From assembly GCA_002478885.1 (NCBI GenBank), contig DLKC01000083.1:46004-110003 (forward strand): a stretch of DNA of 64,000 nucleotides, in the 5' to 3' direction. The translations under genes were made by a program, and so were the position numbers. Numbering within the stretch: the stretch's first letter is position 1; the number at the start of each line of letters is the position of its first letter. The notes under the pieces were generated by a model. The model ran no database searches. It was given only the letters and a program-made list of their open reading frames with translations, and was not told where the DNA came from. Origin of the DNA: Chitinophagaceae bacterium UBA7600 (GTDB lineage: Bacteria > Bacteroidota > Bacteroidia > Chitinophagales > Chitinophagaceae). Of this stretch, positions 56,094-63,499 are shown one piece after another.

Positions 56094-57148
56094 GAAGCAA
56101 GTGTACGAAAAAAATGGTTTGTGCGGTTGTGTCGCTATTCGGCATTGTCTGAACCAGCATGAAAGGATGAGAGGATTAAAGGATTGCCATTGTCAGAATC
56201 AGGATGCAAAAGATGAGAGGATTCACAGGATTGCCATTGTCAGAATCAGGATGAAGAGGATGAAAGGATTTACCCGATCGCGAAACGTAAGCCCATCCTG
56301 AAAGTCTGTAAATCCTGATTCAGACAATTCTCCGCGTTCTTTGCGTTTCTCGGCGCTGGCCTTTGTGTTCTTTGCGTTTCTTGTCTCTGTGCCCTTTGCG
56401 GTTAAAAATCCTGCCAATCCTAAAATCCCGTAAATCCTGATTCAGACAATTCTCCATCCTGCTAATCCTATAATCCTGTAAATCCTGATTCAGACAATCA
56501 ACCATCCTACCCATCCTGAAATCCTGTAAATCCTGATTCAGACAATTCTTTGTGTTCTTTGCGTTTCTTGTCTCTGTGCTCTTTGCGGTTAAAAATCCTG
56601 CCCATCCTAAAATCGGGTAAATCCTGATTCAGACAATTCTTTGCGTTCTTTGCGTTTCTTGTCTCTGTGCCCTTTGCGGTTAAAAATCCTGTCAATCCTA
56701 AAATCGGGTAAATCCTGATTCAGACAATCTTCCTTCCTGCTAATCCTAAAATCCCGTAAATCCTGATTCAGACAATCTTCCATCCTGCTAATCCTATAAA
56801 TCCTGATTCAGACAATTCTTCGCGCTCTTTGCGTTTCTTGTCTCTGTGCTCTTTGCGGTTAAAAATCCTGCTAATCCTAAAATTCCGTAAATCCTGATTC
56901 AGACAATCAACCATCCTGCCCATCCTAAAATCCTATAAATCCTGATTCAGACAATCTTTGCGTTCTTTGCGTTTCTTGTCTCTGTGCTCTTTGTGGTTAA
57001 AAAATATTAACTGATGAATTGTTCAATTTCTTTTATAATCAACCATCCTGCTCATCCTAAAATCCTCTAAATCCTGATTCAGTCAATTCTTCGCGCTCTT
57101 TACGGTTAAAGATGATGACTCCGCTGAAACGGGAAATTTACTACCCGT
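56094..57148. repeat. 1.05-kb mosaic repeat array in two orientations
   Basis: Two short modules alternate many times: AATCCTGATTCAGACAAT with CATCCTGCTAATCCTA lead-ins, and TTTGCGTTTCTTGTCTCTGT with CCCTTTGCGGTTAAAAATCC. From 56140 to 56270 the first module is in reverse orientation (ATTGTCAGAATCAGGATG); from about 56300 to 57100 it is forward. The switch makes the region able to fold into a large hairpin. No gene supported. It separates GH31 from the beta-propeller gene. Confidence 0.85.
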
Positions 57149-58264
57149 TTATTTGCTTACCCGCCCAATTCCAAATTGATCACCTGCTTTTACGGCTTTA
57201 TTATTGTCAAAATCTATCTCCAGCATTTTCTCACTTTCCACATTATTAAAAAACTCATCCTGCAATGTGGCAATGATCTTGCGTGTTTTTACATCGATCA
57301 CTTCACCACTTGATGGGTACATATATTTTCCGTCCATACTAAACGTGATCCATCCCGGCATATTCCGCACAGGAATAGTGGTTAACTGCTGGTAAGGCGG
57401 CGAGGCATTGAATACATGCACCCGCATATTATACCCATCGGCTAACCACAATTCTTTTTCATCGGGCGTAAGACCAATACCATGACTTGGGTTACCATGT
57501 CTTCTTACAGGTCCGGGTTCCCATCCCTCCACTTCGATATGTGCCAGTTTCTTTCCTGTTGTAAGGTCTCCTACTTCAAAACCAAGCAGGCTGTCAACCG
57601 TTACATACGCCAGGGTTTCCTTGCCATTGATGGTAAACGGGCGAACAAAGTTTGTAAAGGGTCCAACTTTATTAATAAGCGTATTTGTTTTTGTATCGGA
57701 AATATACAACCACGGCGATGCAATGTCGTCGAGGTAAACACGATCACCCGAAGCCCCGTAAATAGTGTTGTGCGCCCTTTTATAAACGTCGATCTTTTTA
57801 ATGATAGCGCCGGTAGCACAGTCCACCACGTTCCAGAATTTATTTTCGAGGGAAGGCAGGTACATCGTTTTACCATCGGGTGAAACAGCCATACGGTCAC
57901 AACCCCCTTCAAAGAATTTTTCCCATACCAGTGTATCCGTAGTAAGGTCTATGCGCTGCAGCGATTCAAGCGTACTGATATAAATACTGTTGAGCGGAAT
58001 ACTTACTGCAATGCCTTTTACATTCGAAGGCGTTTTATCCGGGTGAAAACCCCTGGTCTCAATGCGCTTAACAAAGTGGTGATCGTTATCCATATCAAAC
58101 ACAAGGATGCCATGACCGCCATAACCCAGGTAATCACGAATGCCGGGCACTGCTACATACAAATAATGTTGTACGGTGGCAGAGTCTGCCGTCGGCTCAC
58201 GTGCTGATGTGAGCATGATCATGAACCCTAAAACCTGTATGATAAAAATGCTTTTCTGTCTCAT
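57149..58264 (-). CDS. Exported beta-propeller (YncE/NHL-like) protein
   Basis: A 371-residue protein with an N-terminal signal/membrane segment (MRQKSIFIIQVLGFMIMLTS). The rest is a seven-bladed-propeller pattern with repeated short strands and motifs such as DRMAVSPDGKTMYLPSLEN near 122, GIGLTPDEKELWLADGYNM near 262 and ITFSMDGKYMYPSSGEVI near 305. The nearest description is a YncE-like or quinoprotein-amine-dehydrogenase-like propeller without cofactor evidence. Role unknown; proteins of this kind appear in sugar or oxidation gene clusters. Isolated by repeats on both sides. Confidence 0.75.
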   Translation of the reverse strand: MRQKSIFIIQVLGFMIMLTSAREPTADSATVQHYLYVAVPGIRDYLGYGGHGILVFDMDNDHHFVKRIETRGFHPDKTPSNVKGIAVSIPLNSIYISTLESLQRIDLTTDTLVWEKFFEGGCDRMAVSPDGKTMYLPSLENKFWNVVDCATGAIIKKIDVYKRAHNTIYGASGDRVYLDDIASPWLYISDTKTNTLINKVGPFTNFVRPFTINGKETLAYVTVDSLLGFEVGDLTTGKKLAHIEVEGWEPGPVRRHGNPSHGIGLTPDEKELWLADGYNMRVHVFNASPPYQQLTTIPVRNMPGWITFSMDGKYMYPSSGEVIDVKTRKIIATLQDEFFNNVESEKMLEIDFDNNKAVKAGDQFGIGRVSK

Positions 58265-58398
58265 AACCTGCCATCATTTTTTGTTGTAGGCTACTTTGAA
58301 GTTAAGTGATCGTGCAAAAGAGGGGGCAAAGTGTAATGATTTTTTTTGTAGTGGGCTTTAGTATTGCTATTGGGAACATAGAGTTATGAGGCTTTATT

Positions 58399-58441
58399 GC
58401 GCCGGTCCCGAGAGGAACGATTCGGGATCGCACACTTGTAC
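58399..58441. repeat. Dispersed palindromic element, long-type left arm
   Basis: GCGCCGGTCCCGAGAGGAAC continuing to GATTCGGGATCGCACACTTG. Same hairpin-bearing arm as 38894 and 35257. No right arm found downstream. Confidence 0.75.
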
Positions 58442-58701
58442 GGTTGAATGTTTGTGCAGCTTATAAAAAACCAACAACTACGGCACAACTTGTCCCGATT
58501 GTTTCGGGAAGTACCCATGCGCTGCAAGACTTGCCTGCATACTTGCGCCATTTGGGGGCCTTTGCGTTCTTTGTGTTTCTTGTCTCTGTGCCCTTTGCGG
58601 TTAAAAATCCTGCTAATCCTAAAATCTTGTAAATCCAGATTCAGACAATCTTCGGGTGCTTTGTGGTTGAATGAATGCCTGCGGAAATGGCTGTACTAAA
58701 A

Positions 58702-58723
58702 AAGGTCACTGATGGGTGACCTT
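58702..58723 (-). terminator. Terminator for the DUF6266 gene
   Basis: On the minus strand AAGGTCAC and GTGACCTT form an 8-bp stem with a 6-base loop and are followed by TTTT, 39 bases past the DUF6266 stop. Confidence 0.6.
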
Positions 58724-58761
58724 GAGGTGGATTGGAAAATTATTGTTTTACAGCCTGCCTG

Positions 58762-59403
58762 TTAACTTCCCACTATAATACTGCCTGTATAAAAACTGTT
58801 GGAGGCTTCATTGCCGTCCATATCGGTGAAGGCGATCCATGTTTCGACCGTCTGCTGGTGATAGGCTGAGAGGTCCACCGTTTCTGTTCCGGCATCACGG
58901 GTGGTATTGCCTGAGGTATAAACCGTAACGTCGAGTGCACTGCAATAGATGACCAGCACGGTTTTGTCTGTGGCGAGTGCCTTGCCCATGCCGGAGTTGT
59001 CTGTCCAGGTAAAGACGAGATTGTCATCCGTACCTTTTGCAACTGCGGGGTTGGCCCCGTTGGGCAGGCTGCCACGGCTGACCAATACCTTTTGGTAATC
59101 GACCTCAAAATCGGGCGAGTTGCCGGTGACTGCATTCTGGATGTTGTAGGCAAATGCGGCGTTGAATGCCGTCATACCATTTGCGTAGGCCTTGTAGGTA
59201 AGCTCCAGCAGTGCCGTCATTGTTTGTGTGAAGCGCATGATGAGTGCAAACTTCAACTGCTGCTCGATCTGTTTTACCGTTGATGTTTTTGATTTCTTGT
59301 TTGGAAGGCTTTTCATGTACGTGATGCCTTTCCATGTGCTGCCTACTACGGGGCCTACGTTTCCTGAAAAGCCCCCGAGGATTCCTTTGTTGATAATGCC
59401 CAT
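58762..59403 (-). CDS. DUF6266 protein
   Basis: A 213-residue protein opening with MGIINKGILGGFSGNVGPVV and GSTWKGITYMKSLPNKK, the recognised start of the Bacteroidota DUF6266 family. The N-terminal half is helical (KQIEQQLKFALIMRFTQTMT), the C-terminal half beta-rich with VFTWTDNSGMGKALATDKTV and a closing WIAFTDMDGNEASNSFYTGS block, similar to an Ig-like fold. No signal peptide. The family's function is unknown; members are frequent in accessory regions of Bacteroidota. A terminator follows at 58702. Confidence 0.85.
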   Translation of the reverse strand: MGIINKGILGGFSGNVGPVVGSTWKGITYMKSLPNKKSKTSTVKQIEQQLKFALIMRFTQTMTALLELTYKAYANGMTAFNAAFAYNIQNAVTGNSPDFEVDYQKVLVSRGSLPNGANPAVAKGTDDNLVFTWTDNSGMGKALATDKTVLVIYCSALDVTVYTSGNTTRDAGTETVDLSAYHQQTVETWIAFTDMDGNEASNSFYTGSIIVGS

Positions 59404-59677
59404 TGTTTTTGTTTTTTGGGTTTAAAAATGATGCTGGCCGGTGCGGGTTGTTTTTTTGAATGCCGCCGGTCAACGTTGTAAAAATAGGGTGCCAGGATGC
59501 GGAAAAAATCAATACCAGTGCGGGTTGCGCCTTGTTGCGCCCGATGACTTTTTATGGCTTTGAGATAGTAAAAACGGTTTTGAATTGCGTTGTTTTGTAC
59601 AAAGCTGCAGGGTTATAAAAACTGGTTGTTGCGCTGCAAGTATGACAGGTGGGCGAAAAAATTAAGGTAGCTATCAA

Positions 59678-59710
59678 ACTATAACCAGACTATAACCTGA
59701 CTATAACAAG
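59678..59710. repeat. Three tandem 11-bp direct repeats
   Basis: ACTATAACCAG, ACTATAACCTG and ACTATAACAAG follow each other without gap. The 11-base period puts equivalent bases on nearly one face of the helix, as in binding sites of dimeric or oligomeric regulators. Located 275 bases upstream of the DUF6266 start. Confidence 0.8.
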
Positions 59711-59787
59711 GTCGTTTGTTTTTCTGTGCTGTTTTGCGGGGTATAATTCCTGACGGTGTGGCAGAGAAGGAGATTTTTTAATGTTCT

Positions 59788-59884
59788 TACTTTCTTTTGT
59801 CTTGATACAAAAGAAAGTAAGCAAAGAAAAAATCAAGGACCACATGAACGCTCCGCGCATTGGTCCGGGCCAACGCCACACCTC
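59788..59884. repeat. Hairpin module, copy 2
   Basis: Nearly identical to 52578-52677 over the full 97 bases, including the 13-bp stem TACTTTCTTTTGT / ACAAAAGAAAGTA and CTCCGCGCATTGGTCCGGGC. The two copies differ by about one base in the conserved part and diverge after CACACCTC. Confidence 0.85.
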
Positions 59885-60082
59885 TCGGTTATATTTATGT
59901 TTAAGTAAGACAGCATTGCGGCGCTTGCCTTTGTGTTCTTTGTGTTTCTTCTCTTTGTGTGCTCTGCGGTTAAAAGAATGGGGAGGCGTTGGTATAACAG
60001 CATGCAGGAACTGCTGCGCGGGAAAAGGAAAAAAATTGTTGGGTAGCACTTTGGGGGTGGGTATGTATGCCTGGGGGTTTTG

Positions 60083-60289
60083 TTATTTTGTACGCTCCAT
60101 GTTTTTGCGCAACAACTGGAGTATGCCGGGAAGATAGTACAATATTTTATTGCCGATCTTGGAATACTGGATTATTTTTTTTGTGCGCCAGGTTTGGAGG
60201 GTGCGGCTGCTGATAGGCAATGATTGTAAAATCTCCTGTTTGTCTATCCAGTCTGCAAGGGCCGGATTTTTTTCGGGGAATTTTTTCAT
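60083..60289 (-). CDS. Small excisionase-like HTH protein
   Basis: A 68-residue protein. WIDKQEILQSLPISSRTLQT near 14-33 followed by WRTKKIIQYSKIGNKILYYL near 34-53 is the winged HTH of MerR/excisionase-type (HTH_17) proteins: helix-turn-helix, then a wing with the IGNKILYYLP pattern. Such proteins bind DNA as excisionases or as small regulators; there is no integrase in the window. Divergent from hsdM; twin palindromes lie in the shared upstream region (60362-60398), so it may control the R-M locus or itself. Confidence 0.85.
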   Translation of the reverse strand: MKKFPEKNPALADWIDKQEILQSLPISSRTLQTWRTKKIIQYSKIGNKILYYLPGILQLLRKNMERTK

Positions 60290-60361
60290 GTGTATTGAAT
60301 TTTAGGGGTTAATCTACAAACAAGATAGAAAACGGGTTTTGCATTTGCAATAGCCTGCCTG

Positions 60362-60398
60362 TGTGATTTTTCACATTTGCCGCCGTGATTTTTCACGG
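60362..60398. promoter_or_regulatory. Twin palindromes in the HTH-hsdM divergent region
   Basis: TGTGATTTTTCACA (60362-60375) and CCGTGATTTTTCACGG (60383-60398) share the core GTGATTTTTCAC, and their cores are spaced 22 bases apart, two helical turns. They lie about 75 bases upstream of the HTH start and 180 bases upstream of hsdM. This is what a two-site operator looks like; the binder is inferred. Confidence 0.65.
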
Positions 60399-60579
60399 AC
60401 ATTAACAGCTTAAACCTTCTTAACTTGTTGGCAGTGTCCGCATTTGTTTGGATAGTACGAGATCATCCATAAAAATATTTACACCAGATTAATAGAAATA
60501 CAAAGCAACATAACCAGAAAATACTGTAAATAGTCACATAAAATTTGATAACAAGTTCCTTTTTGTTATTTTGTTCTCC

Positions 60580-62202
60580 ATGCCCAAATCAATAAAACAA
60601 ACAACAGAAGAGCCCCTCGAAAAAAAACTCTGGAAAACAGCAGACAAACTCCGCAAGAACATGGATGCTGCCGAATACAAACACATTGTATTAGGCTTGA
60701 TATTCCTCAAATATATTTCAGATGCTTTTGAAGAATTATATGAAAAATTAGTTGCACAAAAAGCAGAAGGTGCAGACCCCGAAGACAAGAATGAATACAT
60801 AGCCGAAAAAGTATTTTATGTGCCACCATCTGCACGCTGGAAATGGATACAGGGCAGAGCATCATTACCAACTATTGGAGCAGATGTAGACGCAGCAATG
60901 GATGCCATTGAAAAAGACAACACTTCGCTGCGCGGTGTTTTACCCAAAGTATTTGCACAGGAAAAATTAGACAAAGCAAGTCTTGGCGGACTTATCAATC
61001 TTATCGGCACTGCAACACTCGGCACCAAAGAAGCACAAAGCAAAGATGTGCTCGGCAAAGTGTATGAATATTTCCTTGGTGAGTTTGCATTGGCAGAAGG
61101 TAAAAAAGGCGGACAGTTCTATACACCTGCCAGCGTAGTAAAATTGTTGGTATCAATGCTTGAACCTTATGAAGGTCGTGTATTCGATCCCTGTTGTGGC
61201 AGTGGTGGCATGTTTGTGCAAAGCGAAAAGTTTATCAAAGCACACCAGGATCATTACAAAAAGAATAACGGGAAAAAATTATCTCTCAATCCTACAGATC
61301 ATATTTCTATTTACGGGCAGGAAAGTAACCAAACCACATGGCGTTTGTGTAAAATGAATCTTGCCATTCGTGGTATTGACAGCAGCAATGTAAAATGGAA
61401 CAATGAAGGCAGTTTTTTAAACGATGCGCATAAAGATCTTAAAGCAGATTTTATTATTGCCAATCCTCCTTTTAACGACAGTGACTGGAGTGGTGAACTC
61501 TTACGCGATGATGCAAGATGGAATATCCTCGGCGAAAAAATAGTGCCGCCTGCAGGCAATGCCAACTATGCATGGATCATGCATTTCCTTTATCATATGG
61601 CACCAACTGGCAAAGCAGGTTTTGTGTTAAGTAAAGGTTCTTTAACCTCGCAAACCAATAACGAAGGCGAGATAAGAAAAGCATTGATTGAACGCGACCT
61701 GGTGGATTGCATTGTAAACCTGCCCACCAAACTTTTTCTCAATACACAAATACCCGCCTGTCTCTGGTTCTTATCAAGAAATAAAACCAACAGTGGTTTC
61801 CGCGAAAGAAAAGGCGAAATATTATTTATTGATGCACGCAATCTTGGCTTCCTTGTAAACAGGCGCAACCGCGACCTTAGTGATGATGATATTGATCTTG
61901 TTGCAAATACTTACCACAACTTTAGAAACAAAGGCGGTGATTATAAAGATGTACAGGGCTTTTGCAAACGCACAACCATAGATGAAGTGCGCAAACTCAA
62001 TTATGTATTAACACCGGGGCGTTATGTAGGCTTACCCGATGATGAAGATGATTTCAATTTTGCAGAACGTTTTACCGCATTAAAAACAGAACTGGAAAAA
62101 CAGATAGCAGAAGAAGATGCATTGAATAAACGCATACAGCAAAACCTTGCAAAAATTAAACTGGTTGATAATACAGAGGATAATGTTGTACCCAACAGTT
62201 GA
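60580..62202 (+). CDS. hsdM: Type I restriction-modification methyltransferase subunit
   Basis: A 540-residue protein from ATG 60580 ([20 protein letters not shown]); a TTG lies 9 bases earlier. N-terminal HsdM domain ([20 protein letters not shown] near 25-45), then the N6-adenine methylase core with [20 protein letters not shown] near 180, SAM motif [17 protein letters not shown] near 200, catalytic NPPF in [19 protein letters not shown] near 290, and a C-terminal helical region that contacts HsdS. Length matches the family (about 500-540). It methylates one adenine on each strand of a bipartite target set by HsdS. No hsdR lies in the window; it may be beyond the right edge. Confidence 0.95.
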   Translation: MPKSIKQTTEEPLEKKLWKTADKLRKNMDAAEYKHIVLGLIFLKYISDAFEELYEKLVAQKAEGADPEDKNEYIAEKVFYVPPSARWKWIQGRASLPTIGADVDAAMDAIEKDNTSLRGVLPKVFAQEKLDKASLGGLINLIGTATLGTKEAQSKDVLGKVYEYFLGEFALAEGKKGGQFYTPASVVKLLVSMLEPYEGRVFDPCCGSGGMFVQSEKFIKAHQDHYKKNNGKKLSLNPTDHISIYGQESNQTTWRLCKMNLAIRGIDSSNVKWNNEGSFLNDAHKDLKADFIIANPPFNDSDWSGELLRDDARWNILGEKIVPPAGNANYAWIMHFLYHMAPTGKAGFVLSKGSLTSQTNNEGEIRKALIERDLVDCIVNLPTKLFLNTQIPACLWFLSRNKTNSGFRERKGEILFIDARNLGFLVNRRNRDLSDDDIDLVANTYHNFRNKGGDYKDVQGFCKRTTIDEVRKLNYVLTPGRYVGLPDDEDDFNFAERFTALKTELEKQIAEEDALNKRIQQNLAKIKLVDNTEDNVVPNS

Positions 62203-62218
62203 ACAACTATGATGCTTC

Positions 62219-62239
62219 TGTTGCGTCGCACACTTGTGC
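62219..62239. repeat. Dispersed palindromic element, left arm after hsdM
   Basis: TGTTGCGTCGCACACTTGTG then C, the short-type arm, 16 bases after the hsdM stop and 40 bases before the next gene. So the element has also entered the restriction locus. Confidence 0.75.
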
Positions 62240-62278
62240 TTTATATAATATATCAACAAATAACTTAAAATAAAAAAC

Positions 62279-62503
62279 ATGCTTACAACACAACTAAAAT
62301 CAATTCAAAAATACCTTCTTAGCTTGGAAAGTAATAACAAGAGCCTGAACAGAGATCAAAAAAAACTTTTACATGAACTCAATTTTTTAGACAAAAGCTC
62401 AATCGTAGAAATTGCATTAAGTGATTATTCCTATAGTGAAATGAAAACTGAATCATTTGCAGTAGCAAGCAGTGCTTGCCCTAATTGCGGAAAAAAATAT
62501 TGA
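62279..62503 (+). CDS. Small protein with C-terminal CPxCG tail (paralogue 1)
   Basis: A 74-residue protein (MLTTQLKSIQKYLLSLESNN) with a helical, coiled-coil-like first half, a middle ending FLDKSSIVEIALSDYSYSEM and a last segment SFAVASSACPNCGKKY. The CPNCGK tail is half of a zinc knuckle, so metal binding would need a partner or a dimer. It resembles the gene at 63292 in start codon context, size and tail (SFSVAPRICPQCGKPI). Its stop is two bases before the membrane-protein ATG, indicating coupling. I know no family that fits. Base composition is visibly more A+T-rich than hsdM. Confidence 0.75.
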   Translation: MLTTQLKSIQKYLLSLESNNKSLNRDQKKLLHELNFLDKSSIVEIALSDYSYSEMKTESFAVASSACPNCGKKY

Positions 62504-62505
62504 TT

Positions 62506-63282
62506 ATGGAAAAAGGCGCATATATAGTTAGTTCGAATCCTAATGTGAAAGGTGATATAATTTTTTCAATAAAACCAGATGCAACAGATGTTTCCGAATT
62601 ACAACAGAAATTACACATAGAAGTTGAAAAGGCATTAACAGTAATAAGAAAATTGTTTGAAGACAACCCACTAGAATTTGATAATTATTTCAATCAGCTG
62701 CTCACATTGGCGCAAGCAGGTCTCGTTCCTGAAAATGCTCAGCCATCCATTTCTTTAAATGCATTGCAACAACTAAAAAACGATATCATTGAAAAGAAAT
62801 CGGGGGAAGTTAAAAATTCATACTTTAAGTTATTGGGTCTTCAAGCAATTAAGCTTGGAAAATTTCCAATGGCAGTTGCTCTTATTTTAAAGTTGCTTAA
62901 TTATTATTTACCAAACTTCGACGCGATTAAAAATCTCGGCATTTTTGCAAATTTTCTTTTTTTCTTTTGTGCTTGTCTGTTGGGTGTATGGTTATCGTTT
63001 GGTGCTAGGAAGACAGTGTTAAGTTTTGAAGAGTTGACAACGATTGAGGAAGATAGGTTGGAGCCGTTAATGCGATTGATATTCATTGGCGCAATTGCGA
63101 TGGTATTTTCAATATTTTTTTATAAAGAGGCAATATTTGTAAAAGTAGGTACTGTTTCATCTAAGGACATTAGTAGTGACTCGTACGTTGCAATGATCTT
63201 CGGTGTTTCTCTTGGGCTTAGTGAACAAATACTTGGTAAAAAAATTACAAAAAAAGCAGCTTCATTATTTGATAATATTTAA
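62506..63282 (+). CDS. Membrane protein of unknown function inside the R-M locus
   Basis: A 258-residue protein from ATG 62506; a longer frame from TTG 62485 would overlap the previous gene. Residues 1-140 are soluble: a short beta start (GAYIVSSNPNVKGDIIFSIK) then long helices (SELQQKLHIEVEKALTVIRK and others). Membrane segments lie near 145-166 (IFANFLFFFCACLLGVWLSF) and 188-206 (LMRLIFIGAIAMVFSIFF), and a third near 226-240 (SYVAMIFGVSLGLSEQILG) has a GxSE motif reminiscent of other bacterial membrane proteins of unknown role. It could be a pore or membrane-damaging effector of a defence module, or a transporter-like anchor; neither is shown. AT-rich. Confidence 0.75.
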   Translation: MEKGAYIVSSNPNVKGDIIFSIKPDATDVSELQQKLHIEVEKALTVIRKLFEDNPLEFDNYFNQLLTLAQAGLVPENAQPSISLNALQQLKNDIIEKKSGEVKNSYFKLLGLQAIKLGKFPMAVALILKLLNYYLPNFDAIKNLGIFANFLFFFCACLLGVWLSFGARKTVLSFEELTTIEEDRLEPLMRLIFIGAIAMVFSIFFYKEAIFVKVGTVSSKDISSDSYVAMIFGVSLGLSEQILGKKITKKAASLFDNI

Positions 63283-63291
63283 AACTAAAAC

Positions 63292-63495
63292 ATGCTTCCA
63301 CAAAAATTACAACGATTGAAAAGAGATTTAGAGAGCGAACTTTATCTTGATGCTGACGACAAAAAAGCTCTACAAATTTTGAAAGTTTTAGACTCTGATC
63401 CTAAATTTCAGCAAATTTTAAATAGTAGTGATTTTTTAACTAAGTCTTTCTCTGTAGCACCCAGAATATGCCCTCAATGCGGTAAACCAATATAA
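63292..63495 (+). CDS. Small protein with C-terminal CPxCG tail (paralogue 2)
   Basis: A 67-residue protein (MLPQKLQRLKRDLESELYLD) with a helical N-terminus, KKALQILKVLDSDPKFQQIL, and a tail FLTKSFSVAPRICPQCGKPI. The tail matches paralogue 1 in the order Ser-Phe-(Ser/Ala)-Val-Ala then CPxCGK. It starts 9 bases after the membrane-protein stop and ends 4 bases before the hsdS ATG, so all are in one transcript. No known family. Confidence 0.75.
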   Translation: MLPQKLQRLKRDLESELYLDADDKKALQILKVLDSDPKFQQILNSSDFLTKSFSVAPRICPQCGKPI

Positions 63496-63499
63496 ATAT

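Larger units (their letters stand above)
58265..58761. other. Gene-free region with repeats
   Basis: About 500 bases. It holds a long-type arm of the dispersed palindrome at 58399-58441, a TTTGCGTTCTTTGTGTTTCT / CCTTTGCGGTTAAAAATCCT module at 58560-58650 and the terminator hairpin at 58702-58723. No gene supported. Confidence 0.6.
59404..60082. other. Gene-free region with iteron-like repeats and a hairpin module
   Basis: About 680 bases. It contains three tandem 11-base repeats at 59678-59710, the hairpin module at 59788-59884 and a CTTTGTGTTTCTTCTCTTTG / TGCGGTTAAA module at 59930-59980. No credible gene. Confidence 0.6.

Noticed and set aside
56223..56695. Minus-strand frames with repeated NCLNQDLPDFR and KGTETRNAK peptides
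   Set aside because: These are translations of the mosaic repeat array, not genes.
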